A DNA stretch of 42,926 bases from assembly GCF_001050535.1 (NCBI RefSeq), contig NZ_HG764815.1:1755864-1798789 (forward strand), written 5' to 3'. Below are positions 15,044 through 23,676 of the stretch, in pieces. Made by a program: the position numbers and the translations under genes. The notes below the pieces were generated by a model. That model worked only from the letters and a program-made list of their open reading frames with translations, was not told where the DNA came from and searched no databases. The DNA comes from Nostocoides australiense Ben110 (lineage in GTDB: Bacteria; Actinomycetota; Actinomycetes; Actinomycetales; Dermatophilaceae). Within the stretch, counting starts at the first letter, position 1, and every line of letters starts with the position of its first letter.

Positions 15044-15538
15044 GTGAAAACCCAAGGAGCGCAACGGACCACGCTCATGGACCAACAGGTCCCGGTCCGG
15101 ACCAAGCTCGCCGCAGCCTGGACCAGCTTCATGTTCCTCTACATCTACGTCGACTACCTCCACCTGTACAAGCCCGGCGTCGTCGACGACATCCTCGACG
15201 GCGTCGTGTGGGAGTTCGACATCAGCCAGACCTTCGCGGCCAGTGCGCTCGCGAGCATGGCGATCCCGATCATGATGATCCTGCTCTCGGCGACACTGCC
15301 CGCCAAAGCGACCCGTGTCCTGAACCTGATCGTGGCAGGGCTGTACATCCCCTATTCGGTCTTCAACCTGGCCGGCGAGTCCTGGTACGTCTTCTACGGC
15401 CTCGGCATCGTGCTCGAAGTGCTCATCCTCGCGTTCGTCATGCGCTCCGCCTGGGCCTGGCCGCGCACGGCCTCGGCGTCGGTGGTCGGTGCCAAGGCGG
15501 GCGGGCTCGTCGACAGGCGTGCCATGGCAGGGGATTGA
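15044..15538 (+). CDS. DUF6326-type integral membrane protein
   Basis: GTG 15044, 9 nt behind AAAGGAG, gives 164 residues. After a short N-terminus comes VRTKLAAAWTSFMFLYIYVDYLHLY, typical of the DUF6326 family, followed by three more hydrophobic segments (SALASMAIPIMMILLSATL; VLNLIVAGLYIPYSVFNL; WYVFYGLGIVLEVLILAFV). Four transmembrane helices are therefore predicted. Function is unknown; family members are often encoded beside regulators. The next gene (histidine kinase) starts 48 nt later but has its own leaderless-type promoter. Confidence 0.85.
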   Translation: MKTQGAQRTTLMDQQVPVRTKLAAAWTSFMFLYIYVDYLHLYKPGVVDDILDGVVWEFDISQTFAASALASMAIPIMMILLSATLPAKATRVLNLIVAGLYIPYSVFNLAGESWYVFYGLGIVLEVLILAFVMRSAWAWPRTASASVVGAKAGGLVDRRAMAGD

Positions 15539-15586
15539 ATCTGGCGTTCGGGTGCGCCGAGAAGTGCCGATCCCTACGCTGATCCA

Positions 15587-16726
15587 GTGATTGCGGTATG
15601 GCGGTCCATCTGGCGGGAGCCGCGGCCGGCCGACGCTCCGCCCGCGGGTCGTGTCGACCGGCTACTCGCCGCCGCCTTCGCCATCGCCGTGCTCGTCGAG
15701 GGCCTCATCCGTCCGGGGCCGGGCTGGCAGTCGCTCGTCACCGTGCTCGCCCTGGCAGTGGTGCCCGCCCTGCTCTGGCGGCGCAGTCGCCCGCTGACGG
15801 CCTGCCTGATCGGCTTCGGCGTCGCCGGGCTGCTGTCGGTCCTGCAGTGGGCCACGGCGAGCGCAGATCTTGGCCCCTCGTCGATGATGGCCGTCCTGAT
15901 CCTGCTCTACTCCCTCGTGCGGTGGGGCTCAGGTCGCGAGATCGCCTTGGGCCTGGCGTTCGTGGTGGTCGTCGTCGCCTTGTCCCTGTACGTCGCTGCA
16001 GCCGGCCTGGGCGACATCACCGGCGGGATCCTCCTGCTGATGCTGATCGCCGCCCTCGCGGCCGTGTTCCGCTATCGCGCCGACCTCTGGCAGCGCCAGG
16101 AACGCGAGATCCGCAACCAGGAGCGCCTGGCGCTGGCCCGCGAGCTGCACGACATCGTGGCCCATCATGTCTCGGCCATCGCCGTGCAGGCGCAGGCCGG
16201 CGGCGTGGTGGCCGCCGCGCAGCCCAAGCAGGCGGCCGGCATCCTCGCGGCCATCGAGTCCGAGGCATCGCGCACTCTCGCGGAGATGCGGGACATGGTG
16301 CGCGTGCTGCGTGAGGACACCTGGGCGGCGGCCATACCGCATACGGGCATCGCGGACCTGCCCGCGCTCGCGCGAACTGACGCGACCCCGACGGTCGAGG
16401 TCTCGCTGGCCGGCTCCCTGACGCGCCTGTCGCGACCCGTGGATGCCGCGATCTACCGGCTCGCGCAGGAGGCCCTGACCAACGCCATCCGCCATGCGTC
16501 GGGCGCGACCCGCGTCGAGATCGCCGTATGCCGTGCCGGGGAGGGTGTCAGATTGCGCGTCGCCGACGACGGACAGGCCCACTCGTCTCCGGGCGCCGTT
16601 TCGGGATTCGGCCTGACCGGCATGGCCGAACGCGCCCAACTCCTCGGTGGCACCCTCTCTGCCGGGCCGGGGCCCGACGGGGGCTGGGTCGTCGAAGCCG
16701 TGCTCCCGGTGAGGGGTCCGGCGTGA
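15587..16726 (+). CDS. Sensor histidine kinase, NarL/DesK type
   Basis: GTG 15587 is preceded at 6 nt by TACGCT (15575-15580), a leaderless promoter geometry. The 379-residue protein begins with a membrane domain of about five hydrophobic segments (residues 25-155), followed by a coiled linker and the HisKA_3 dimerisation helix ERLALARELHDIVAHHVSAI, whose first His after EL is the phosphoacceptor. The ATPase domain has YRLAQEALTNAIRHA (N box), RVADDGQ (G1) and GFGLTGMAERAQLLGG (G2). No extracytoplasmic sensor domain is evident, so the stimulus is likely membrane-associated. It overlaps the response regulator (GTGA, 16723-16726). Confidence 0.95.
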   Translation: MIAVWRSIWREPRPADAPPAGRVDRLLAAAFAIAVLVEGLIRPGPGWQSLVTVLALAVVPALLWRRSRPLTACLIGFGVAGLLSVLQWATASADLGPSSMMAVLILLYSLVRWGSGREIALGLAFVVVVVALSLYVAAAGLGDITGGILLLMLIAALAAVFRYRADLWQRQEREIRNQERLALARELHDIVAHHVSAIAVQAQAGGVVAAAQPKQAAGILAAIESEASRTLAEMRDMVRVLREDTWAAAIPHTGIADLPALARTDATPTVEVSLAGSLTRLSRPVDAAIYRLAQEALTNAIRHASGATRVEIAVCRAGEGVRLRVADDGQAHSSPGAVSGFGLTGMAERAQLLGGTLSAGPGPDGGWVVEAVLPVRGPA

Positions 16727-17370
16727 CCATCCGCGTCGTGGTGGCCGACGACCAGGACCTGGTCCGCACCGGGCTCGTGATGATCCTGGGTTCCCAACCC
16801 GGCATCGAGGTCGTGGGCGAAGCCGCCGACGGGCCCGGGGCACTCGACGTGACGACCCGGCTGCGTCCCGATGTCCTCCTCGTGGACATCCAGATGCCCG
16901 GGCTCGATGGCGTGGAGGTGACGCGGCGCCTGGCCGGGCCCGACGCGACCGACCCGATGGCGGTGGTGGTGATCACGACCTTCGATCTCGACGAGTACGT
17001 CCTGGGGGCCCTGCGGGCCGGGGCTCGCGGATTCCTGCTCAAAGACGCCGGCCCGGACCTGCTCACCCAGGCCATCCACGCCGCGGCCAAGGGCGATGCG
17101 CTGATCGCCCCCAATGTCACGCGTCGGCTGCTGGCGACCTTCGCCGACCGGGCATCGGCCGTCCCGGTCCGGCCGATCGACCCGCTTACCGAGCGCGAGG
17201 AGGAGGTGCTTGTGCTGGTCGCCCGTGGCCGCACCAACGCCGAGATCGCCGCCGAGCTCTTCATCAGCTTGAGCACGGTCAAGACCCACGTCGCCGCGTT
17301 GATGGCCAAACTCGCTGTCCGCAACCGGGTCGAGATCGCGATGTGGGCCTACCAGACCAAGCGCGTCTGA
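16723..17370 (+). CDS. Response regulator, NarL/LuxR type
   Basis: GTG 16723 overlaps the kinase stop and gives 215 residues. The receiver domain starts VTIRVVVADDQDLVRTGLV, with acidic pair ADD; VLLVDIQMPGLDG contains the phosphoacceptor Asp; VVVITTF has the conserved Thr; and FLLKDAGP the conserved Lys. A GerE-type HTH follows: LTEREEEVLVLVARGRTNAE, then IAAELFISLSTVKTHVAALM, ending at about residue 210. It should bind DNA as a dimer after phosphorylation by the adjacent kinase. Targets are unknown; an ABC transporter, which often accompanies such pairs, is not present here. Confidence 0.96.
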   Translation: MTIRVVVADDQDLVRTGLVMILGSQPGIEVVGEAADGPGALDVTTRLRPDVLLVDIQMPGLDGVEVTRRLAGPDATDPMAVVVITTFDLDEYVLGALRAGARGFLLKDAGPDLLTQAIHAAAKGDALIAPNVTRRLLATFADRASAVPVRPIDPLTEREEEVLVLVARGRTNAEIAAELFISLSTVKTHVAALMAKLAVRNRVEIAMWAYQTKRV

Positions 17371-17435
17371 CTCCGACTGGACGAGCGTGCCCGGCCTCGA
17401 GAGCGGCGAGCGGCATACACCGGTATCGACACTGG

Positions 17436-17625
17436 TCAGTGGCCCGATGCCCGGCTGACCTTCTCGGCAAAGGCGCCCGAGCAGGTGCACCTCGGTGCCG
17501 GCGAGGCCGACCGCGCAATAGACGCGACGCCCCGTGCCCGGCGGGCGCACACGCCCGGCGACCACCTCGGCCAGGTCGGTGATCTGGCTGCGCGCCGGCC
17601 TGACGGTCCCGATTGCCGACGACAG
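17436..17625 (-). pseudogene. Possible ornithine cyclodeaminase-like C-terminal remnant
   Basis: On the minus strand from about 17625, one frame reads AIGTVRPARSQITDLAEVVA, then GRRVYCAVGLAGTEVHLL. This resembles the end of ornithine cyclodeaminase/mu-crystallin proteins (R-P-x-x-S-E-I-x-D-L-x-x-V-V-x-G, then S-V-G-L-A-x-x-D/E). The likely ending AFAEKVSRASGH and its stop at 17436 lie in a neighbouring frame, so a single-base shift is also present. Only about 60 residues remain and no start is associated. A gene fragment is more likely than a functional protein; family assignment is tentative. Confidence 0.4.
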
Positions 17626-17717
17626 GGTGAAGACTCCGGATGCTCTGGGCCCGTTAGGGGCACAACCTCACCTAACCTCAAGAAGTTTCCGTATTCGCAC
17701 CGAGGGAGTTGACACCC

Positions 17718-18437
17718 ATGGCCAAGCGTTCGCCTGAGCCCGCCAAGCGCATCCTTATCGTCGTCACGAGCACGGACGAGTACCGCGACGCGGGCTACCG
17801 CACGGGCCTGTGGCTCGGTGAGCTCACGCACTTCTACGACGTCGTCACCGAAGCCGGCCACGAGGTCGTCATCGCCTCGACCGCCGGCGGGCGCGTGCCG
17901 ATCGATCCCGAAAGCCTCGGGTCGCTGGTGGTCAAGATGGGCGACACCGACGAGCGCTACGAGGACCGGGCCTTCATGGACCTGCTCAGCGACACCACGA
18001 GGCTGCGCGACGTCGCGCGTGAGGACTTCGACGCGATCTATCTCACCGGCGGGCACGGGACGATGTTCGACTTCCCCGGCAACGCCGACCTGGCCGGGAT
18101 CCTGCGCCGCCTCGACGGGCAGGGCCGGATCATCAGCGCGGTCTGCCACGGCCCCGCCGGCTTCCTCGGCGCCACGCGTGCGGACGGAAAGCCGTTCCTC
18201 GACGGACGCAAGGTCACCGGCTTCAGCTGGCCCGAAGAGAAACTCGCCGGCCGCAACAAGGTCGTCCCCTTCCGACTCGACGAGCGACTCAAGGCTGAAG
18301 GCGCGTCATACACAAAAGCCTTGCGCCCCATGGCATCCAAGGTCGTCACCGACGGCAATCTCGTGACCGGACAGAACCCGGCGAGCGCCGAGGGCGTCGC
18401 CAAGCAGGTCGTCAAGCTGCTGAAGAAGGCGCAGTAG
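17718..18437 (+). CDS. DJ-1/PfpI-superfamily protein (Hsp31-like type 1 glutamine amidotransferase domain)
   Basis: ATG 17718 lies 9 nt behind GGGAG; an in-frame TTG at 17709 is less likely. The 239 residues include GLWLGELTHFYDVVTEAGHEV (with the conserved Glu in L-G-E), YLTGGHGTMFDFPGN, and IISAVCHGPAGFLGA, which has the nucleophile-elbow Cys followed by His. FSWPEEK and the second half match Hsp31/YDR533C-like glyoxalase III and chaperone proteins. Expected activity is GSH-independent conversion of methylglyoxal or general deglycase/holdase function; cytoplasmic. It stands alone, followed by an intergenic region with a strong hairpin. Confidence 0.92.
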   Translation: MAKRSPEPAKRILIVVTSTDEYRDAGYRTGLWLGELTHFYDVVTEAGHEVVIASTAGGRVPIDPESLGSLVVKMGDTDERYEDRAFMDLLSDTTRLRDVAREDFDAIYLTGGHGTMFDFPGNADLAGILRRLDGQGRIISAVCHGPAGFLGATRADGKPFLDGRKVTGFSWPEEKLAGRNKVVPFRLDERLKAEGASYTKALRPMASKVVTDGNLVTGQNPASAEGVAKQVVKLLKKAQ

Positions 18438-18742
18438 TTCGAGGTGCCGCGGCGAGCCCGCATACCGGGAGGACGAGGTCAATCCGCGGCGGTATACACC
18501 AGCTACGAGTGCTCGCCTCGGCAACCGGGCCGCACCGCATACCCGCAGGTCACAGGGTCGCGCGGATCCGCCGGCCCGACTACTGGTAGCTGGTGTGCAC
18601 GCGTCGGCCGGGTGCATCCGGACCGCCTGCGCGCTGCCGAAGCTGACCGACGGTGCCCACGCGCCCGGCCCGGACCAGGCATGCGGAATGCCGCCCGGCG
18701 GACGTCGCCGGGCGGCATTCGGGGCAATTGCCGACGAGTTGC
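18438..18742. other. Convergent intergenic region with long inverted repeat and hairpin
   Basis: About 305 bases without a gene. ACACCAGCTAC (18496-18506) is the exact reverse complement of GTAGCTGGTGT (18586-18596), giving an 11-bp stem with a 79-nt loop. A strong terminator-like hairpin is at 18686-18720. No coding evidence. Confidence 0.5.
18686..18720. terminator. Strong hairpin between convergent genes
   Basis: A perfect 15-bp stem: GAATGCCGCCCGGCG at 18686-18700, loop GACGT, and CGCCGGGCGGCATTC at 18706-18720. There is no U-tract, as usual in high-GC actinobacteria. It lies 23 nt after the stop of the universal stress gene (minus strand) and faces the PfpI gene, so it can serve both. 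Confidence 0.75.
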
Positions 18743-19126
18743 TCAGTCGGCCTTGACGGACAACACGGGGCAGGTGGCGTCGAGCAGGATGCGCTGTGCC
18801 GTGCTGCCGAGGAGGAGCTTGCCGACAGGGGATCGGTGTCGCAGCCCGAGGCAGATGAGCGTGGCGTCCACCTGCTGGGCGACTTGGATGACCGCATCCG
18901 CGGGGTCGTGCAGGTCGGAACTCCCGACGCTCACGGTCCCTCCGGCGGCGACGATCTCCGCACCGGCCGCACCGAGCCGGTCCGTCAACTCCGACTCCGT
19001 GAGGCTGGTCCCGGATACGGCGGGGACCGCGATCAGGGACGTCTTGCGGTGCAGGGCTTCCTGCGCGGCGAGGTTGAGGGCCGCGCGCCCTGGTGGGGTG
19101 TCTGCGTAGGCCACGACGATCGTCAT
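18743..19126 (-). CDS. Universal stress protein (UspA family)
   Basis: The 127-residue protein starts MTIVVAYADTPPGRAALNLA and ends with GLRHRSPVGKLLLGSTAQRI followed by CPVLSVKAD, which is the G-x2-G-x9-G(S/T) ATP-binding motif of the UspA family. A single domain in the usual 120-150 residue range. It is the last gene of the prpF-tctC-tctAB operon, 28 nt after the permease gene. In some bacteria small Usp proteins bind and regulate TRAP or related transporters (TeaD with TeaABC in Halomonas); a similar role here is inference. Confidence 0.93.
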   Translation of the reverse strand: MTIVVAYADTPPGRAALNLAAQEALHRKTSLIAVPAVSGTSLTESELTDRLGAAGAEIVAAGGTVSVGSSDLHDPADAVIQVAQQVDATLICLGLRHRSPVGKLLLGSTAQRILLDATCPVLSVKAD

Positions 19127-19154
19127 GGTTTTGTCCTTTCAGTCAGCTTCGGAT

Positions 19155-21128
19155 TCAGCTTTGCAGGAGGCCGGTCGGCAGGTCGACCGGCAGGATCGAG
19201 GGCAGGGTCAGCAGGACGGCACAGAGCACCAGCGTGTAGATGATGGTCGTGCGTGGCGTCGCCCGAGCCACGAAGAGCAGGAAGGCCGGCACGAACAGCG
19301 CGACCGCGAGCAGGTAGCCGCCGAGCATCACGAGCACCAGGAACAGCGCCATGGCCGCGAACATTCGCATGGCGATCGTGACGTCATGGGTCCATCCTGG
19401 GCCGTCCCCGATGGAACGCCTCGCCCGCAACTCCTTCCAGAGCAGGATCAGACCGGTGATGAGGCCGCCGATGCTGACCAGCCGGGGCATGAGCTGGGCT
19501 TCTGCCGAGAACGACTGGCTCACCGCCAACGCCGTCCCGAAGATGAGCGTGACGCCGAGAGCGAGCCCGAGCGACCAGATCGAATCCTTCAGCTGCCCGT
19601 CCTCCGCTTCGTCTTCCTCACCGTGCGAGAGGTCGTCCTCGCCTCGGTGGCCGAGGTCCGGGGCGCTCTTGCGGGTGCGCTTGACCAGCGCCAAGAGGGC
19701 CGGGGCGATCAGTACCGCGAGGAAGACGAGCACGCCCGGTCGGGTCAGCCAGCCCAGACCGTCGTACAGGCTGTCGGTCAGGTAGTAGTACCGCTCCATC
19801 GGGATAGCGAGCACGAAGCCGATTAGGAACGGGGCGCGCGGGGTGTCCGTCGCCTTCATCAGCCAGCCGACGGCGCCGAGGATGATCATGATCCACAGGT
19901 CGCCGATCTGCCCGCCCTCCTGGAAGGCGCCGAGCAGCATGATGACGAGCAGGCCGGCGCCGAGCACGGCAAAGGGGACCTTGGTCAGCTTGGCCAAACT
20001 GGGCGTGGCGAGGAAGCACAAGAAGGCGCCCAAGATGCTGGCGATGGCGAAGCACCACACGATGAGGTACATCAGGTTGAGGTGTTCGGTGACGATGGCC
20101 GGACCAGGCTGGATTCCGTAGGTCAGCAGCATGCCGAGGAGCATCGCGGAGGGCACACCGCCGGGTATGCCGAACAGCAGCGTCGGGATGAGGTCGCCGG
20201 CTTCGACGGAGTTGTTGGAACTCTCCGGGCCGACGATCCCGCGGGGGTCGCCCTTGCCGAAGTTGCGCTTGTCCTTGGCTGTCGCGACGGCCTGGCCGTA
20301 GGCGAGCCAGGTGCCGGCGGTGGCGCCGACGCCGGGGAGCACGCCCGCCCAGATGCCGATGAGGGCTCCGCGGATGACCTGGCTCCAGTGGGTCAGCCAC
20401 TCCTTGATGCCGGACATCCAGCCACCGCCCAGCCCGACCATGTCCTTGTCGACGGTCCGCTGCCCGACGCGCGAGGCGATCTCGGCGAGGCCGAAGATGC
20501 CCAGGGCGACGGCCACGAGGGACAGCCCGTCACCGAGGAAGAGGCTGCCGAAGGTGAAGCGCTCCTCGGCCGTCGTCGGTGACGTTCCCACCTGGCCGAG
20601 CAGCAGGCCGAGGAACCCGGCGAGGAGGCCCTTGACGATATTCCCGCGCGAGAGCACCGCCGCGAGCGAGACACCGAGCACCGTGAGCATGAACAACTCG
20701 GGGCTCGCGAAGGACAGGACGAGAGGGCGCGCCAGGGGAATCGCGAGGGTCAGGCCGAGGGCCCCGATCAGGCCGCCCGCCATCGATGACAGGAAGGCGA
20801 GCGACAGGGCCCGTTTGGCCTGGCCTTTCCGTGCCATGGCATAGCCGTCGAGCATCGTCACGCTTGCCGAGGCGGAGCCTGGCGCCCCGAGGAGGACAGC
20901 AGAGACGGTGTCGGAGGTATGCACGACGGCCAGGGCCCCGATGAGCAGCGCGAACGCTTGCTCCGGCTGCATACCGAAGGTGATCGGCATGAGGATGGCG
21001 ACCGCTCCGGTGCCACCGAGTCCGGGGATGAGCCCCATGACGAGACCGGCGAAGACGCCGATCGCGAGCATGATGAGCAGCGAGGGATCCGCCAGGGACG
21101 AGAGCGCGGACAGTGCAGCATCGAACAT
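19155..21128 (-). CDS. Fused TctA-TctB membrane subunit of a tripartite tricarboxylate transporter
   Basis: At 657 residues this is about 150 longer than a normal TctA (about 500). Residues 1 to about 500 are TctA: GVFAGLVMGLIPGLGGTGAV near the start with the conserved G-L-x-P-G-x-G-G, PESSNNSVEAGDLIPTLLFG with G-I-P-G-x-x-x-A, and a dozen hydrophobic helices. A hydrophilic acidic linker (RGEDDLSHGEEDEAEDG) follows, then a 4-helix TctB-like domain of about 125 residues (WSLGLALGVTLIFGTALAVS through MLGGYLLAVALFVPAFLLFV). In the classical TctCBA system these are separate proteins. Driven by an ion gradient, it would import a tri- or dicarboxylate delivered by the adjacent binding protein. Start ATG 21128 is 9 nt after the tctC stop. 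Confidence 0.9.
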   Translation of the reverse strand: MFDAALSALSSLADPSLLIMLAIGVFAGLVMGLIPGLGGTGAVAILMPITFGMQPEQAFALLIGALAVVHTSDTVSAVLLGAPGSASASVTMLDGYAMARKGQAKRALSLAFLSSMAGGLIGALGLTLAIPLARPLVLSFASPELFMLTVLGVSLAAVLSRGNIVKGLLAGFLGLLLGQVGTSPTTAEERFTFGSLFLGDGLSLVAVALGIFGLAEIASRVGQRTVDKDMVGLGGGWMSGIKEWLTHWSQVIRGALIGIWAGVLPGVGATAGTWLAYGQAVATAKDKRNFGKGDPRGIVGPESSNNSVEAGDLIPTLLFGIPGGVPSAMLLGMLLTYGIQPGPAIVTEHLNLMYLIVWCFAIASILGAFLCFLATPSLAKLTKVPFAVLGAGLLVIMLLGAFQEGGQIGDLWIMIILGAVGWLMKATDTPRAPFLIGFVLAIPMERYYYLTDSLYDGLGWLTRPGVLVFLAVLIAPALLALVKRTRKSAPDLGHRGEDDLSHGEEDEAEDGQLKDSIWSLGLALGVTLIFGTALAVSQSFSAEAQLMPRLVSIGGLITGLILLWKELRARRSIGDGPGWTHDVTIAMRMFAAMALFLVLVMLGGYLLAVALFVPAFLLFVARATPRTTIIYTLVLCAVLLTLPSILPVDLPTGLLQS

Positions 21129-21137
21129 GTCAGAACC

Positions 21138-22302
21138 TCACTCGACGTTGATGTTGTAGGAGTTTTTAAGGAGTTCGACGATGTGCTGGCGCACTGTGGA
21201 GTCGACCTCGTAGGCCTTGGTGATCCGGCCGACTAGATCGGCGCTGGCATCGAGCGGATAGCCACCGAGAACCTTCTTCGCCGCGGTCTGGAACGCTTCG
21301 TCCTTGCCGAGCTTCTCGGCGGACGTGCGCAGGGTTTCGGACGCTTCCTTCGGGGTGTCCGGTGGCACCCAGAGCGCCTTCTGGTAGGTGTACGTGACTC
21401 CGAGGACGGTCTTGTACGCCTCGAGCTTCGGGCCGCTGGGCTTCGAGCCGTGGAGCTCTTCGTACGCCTCGACGACTGTCGGCAGGTCCTTGAAGTTGGG
21501 GTCCCGGACGATTTCGCCCTGCGCGTCGACCTGACCGAGCGAGAACAGGGCGACCGCCGACTTCTCGTCGACGAGAGGCTTCAGGGCGGATGCATAGGTG
21601 GACGTGGTCGTGTAATCAATGTCGATCTCACCGCGCTGCAAGGCCAGGTTGACCGGGCCGCGACCTTCGAACCCGAAGACGGCGTCGACGTCCATCTCCA
21701 GAAGGTCGAACGCGAGCAAGGTGGTCAGGTCCAGCCCGGTCGCGGTGATGCCGCCGAACTTCAGCGGCGTCTGCCGGTCGACGAGATCCTTCAACCCCGC
21801 CACGCCCGCGGCGGACCGTGCATAGACGACGGCGCCGGTGCCGTTGGCGAGGATGGGGGTGAGCTTGGTGAAGTCGTAGCGAACGGCGGGCTTCTTCAAC
21901 AGCCAGGGAACAACCGTCGTCGCGGTGCTCACCAGCACTTCGGTGCCGTCGGCGCGGGCGGAGACCACGAAGCGGTTCGTGCCGGTGATGCCCTCACCCC
22001 CGGCCTCGTTGACGGGCGCGAAGCCGGGCTGCCCCGGAACCGTGCGCGTCAGTTCGGTGCCGATGAACCGGGCCCAGGTGTCGGTGCCGCCGCCCTCGGC
22101 GAGCGGTATGAGGAACTCGACGGTTTCGCCGGCGTAGTCGCCGTCCGTGGTCGAGGCGGGCGGGGTTGAGCAGCCCGCCGGCCAGCAAGGAGGCACCGAG
22201 GCCCAGCGCCGCGAAGCCGCCGATGATGGCCAGGGCGGTCCGCCGGTTCGGAGGTGGGGGATCGGTATGGGATGCCGGGATGATTGTCACTTCCTCGGTC
22301 AT
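21138..22302 (-). pseudogene. TctC/Bug-type substrate-binding lipoprotein, one frameshift at the signal peptide
   Basis: ATG 22302 overlaps the prpF stop (ATGA) and encodes MTEEVTIIPASH, then RRTALAIIGGFAALGLGASL-LAG, a twin-arginine-like or lipoprotein signal. The mature protein, GCSTPPASTTDGDYAGETVE onwards, is in another frame and runs intact to 21138. Deleting one G from the GGG at 22174-22176 (minus strand) rejoins them and creates a Cys right after the hydrophobic stretch, as expected for a lipoprotein. The mature part has the TctC fold: FLIPLAEGGGTDTWARFIG, PVNEAGGEGITGTNRFV, and RYDFTKLTPILANGTGAV. About 350 residues is typical. Because the rest of the operon is intact, a sequencing indel is likely and the gene may well be functional. 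Confidence 0.8.
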
Positions 22303-23417
22303 GATTCGTCTCCAGTGTCTGTGCGGGTGGGATCGGGCAGGAAGAGGACGCCTTCGGCGAGGCGTCGGTAGGTGCGTGTCGCCCCGACGACCTGCTGGCC
22401 GTCGGTTTCGGTCACGAACGTCGAGACCACCCCGGCGGCCGTGTCCAGGCCCAGGCCGGCGAAGGGCGAGCGGGGGCGTCCGCCGGCGTCGACCACCTCG
22501 GCGACGAGGGTGCCGGGCCGGCTTGCCGCGAGCGTGAGTCCGACGCTGCCGGTGATGGGGACGGCGGGGTGAGCCTTGCCCATCGACAGCATGAGAACCC
22601 GAAGGTCGGTTCCGCTTGCGGCTGGGGAGCTGACGATCGCCAGTTTCGGTATGGCGCGCGCGGCCTCCTCGGGTGTCTTCACCAGGCCCATGGCGACGGC
22701 CGCTGCTCGCCGGATGCGGTCGAGCCGGGGCAGCATGCCCGGCAGCGCGTCGAGCTGGTCGGGTGATTCGTCACCCGTCAGGCCCAGGTCGGCGGCGCGG
22801 ACAGCGACGACCGGGGCTCCGGCGTCGATCAGTGTCGCCGCGATCACCGCGTTGTCGCCATCGGGTAGCTCATCGACGTGATTGCCGGACGGGAAGAGCC
22901 GTCCGGTCGTTCGGCCGGCGGGTTCGACGAAGCCCATCCGGACCGGCGCACCAGGGAACGGCACTCCGGGGATCTCGGTGGTCGGCTCCTCGGTCAGGAT
23001 CCCTCCAGGCGTGGGGAGCTCCTGGACGATGACCTGGTCGGTATTGGTGTTCAGGACCCGGACGGAGGTCGTCGGATCTTGGGCGCTCACCCAGCCGGCG
23101 CGCACCGCATAGGCGGCGACGACCGCGGAACAGTTCCCACAGTTGCTGCCCCAGTCGACCTTGGCCTGCTCGATACCGACCTGGGCGAAGGTGTAGTCGA
23201 CGTCGATGCCGTCGCGAGCCGACGGGGCCACGATGACCGCCTTGCTGGTCGTGGACGTCGCACCGCCGACTCCGTCGACCTGGCGATGGTCGGGGCTGCC
23301 GTAGAGACGCAGGAGCACCTCGTCGACCGTCATCTCGGGCACCTCAAGGTCCTGCGCGCGGAAGACCCAGCATTTGCTCGTCCCGCCGCGCATCCATGTC
23401 GCTGGGATCCCTCTCAT
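22299..23417 (-). CDS. PrpF/4-oxalomesaconate tautomerase-family isomerase
   Basis: ATG 23417 follows AGGAGG and begins MRGIPATWMRGGTSKCWVFR, the family hallmark with the M-R-G-G-T-S-K segment. DGVGGATSTTSKAVIV and VDWGSNCGNCSAVVAAYAV, with the conserved C-G-N-C, are the second and third signatures. Members are about 370-390 residues and adopt the diaminopimelate epimerase fold; PrpF isomerises 2-methylaconitate, GalD 4-oxalomesaconate, and others aconitate-like acids such as methylitaconate. It heads the operon with TctC and TctAB, so the transported acid is probably isomerised here. Upstream ATG 23450 lacks a ribosome binding site. Gene symbol withheld since the substrate is unknown. Confidence 0.92.
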   Translation of the reverse strand: MRGIPATWMRGGTSKCWVFRAQDLEVPEMTVDEVLLRLYGSPDHRQVDGVGGATSTTSKAVIVAPSARDGIDVDYTFAQVGIEQAKVDWGSNCGNCSAVVAAYAVRAGWVSAQDPTTSVRVLNTNTDQVIVQELPTPGGILTEEPTTEIPGVPFPGAPVRMGFVEPAGRTTGRLFPSGNHVDELPDGDNAVIAATLIDAGAPVVAVRAADLGLTGDESPDQLDALPGMLPRLDRIRRAAAVAMGLVKTPEEAARAIPKLAIVSSPAASGTDLRVLMLSMGKAHPAVPITGSVGLTLAASRPGTLVAEVVDAGGRPRSPFAGLGLDTAAGVVSTFVTETDGQQVVGATRTYRRLAEGVLFLPDPTRTDTGDES

Positions 23418-23511
23418 CCGTCCTCCTCTCTCCGATGTATTCGGAACCATCCGTGACAGTGAGGATCCCGGGCAGCGGGATAAAGCACCAGCGCGACTTT
23501 GGACATCATGA

Positions 23512-23526
23512 TGTAGCAGCGCTACA
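23512..23526. promoter_or_regulatory. Candidate LysR-type binding site
   Basis: TGTAGC-AGC-GCTACA at 23512-23526 is an inverted repeat with perfect 6-bp arms, of the T-N11-A type bound by LysR regulators. It lies between prpF and the lysR gene, 95 bp from the former and 150 bp from the latter. Confidence 0.6.
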
Positions 23527-23638
23527 AATGCGCGGAGCGGTGGTCCGATTCGCCGCGTCGCAGAGCGGCATACTCTGCGTGCAGAGCCACCGAAACCCGT
23601 TCAGCCGTCCCCGCGTTAAAGGTAGAATTCATCTCCTT

Positions 23639-23667
23639 CAAGGAAGTTAAGCAGTTCTACAAGGAAG
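23639..23667 (+). repeat. CAAGGAAG direct repeat in front of the LysR gene
   Basis: CAAGGAAG occurs at 23639-23646 and 23660-23667, exactly 21 bp (two helical turns) apart. The second copy doubles as the Shine-Dalgarno for the GTG at 23677. Could be an extra regulator half-site; could also be chance. Confidence 0.35.
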
Positions 23668-23676
23668 ATCGCTTCT

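Noticed and set aside
16453-17565. Long minus-strand frame over the response regulator
   Set aside because: Antisense to the two-component genes; only its first part over 17436-17565 has any family resemblance and that is listed separately as a remnant.
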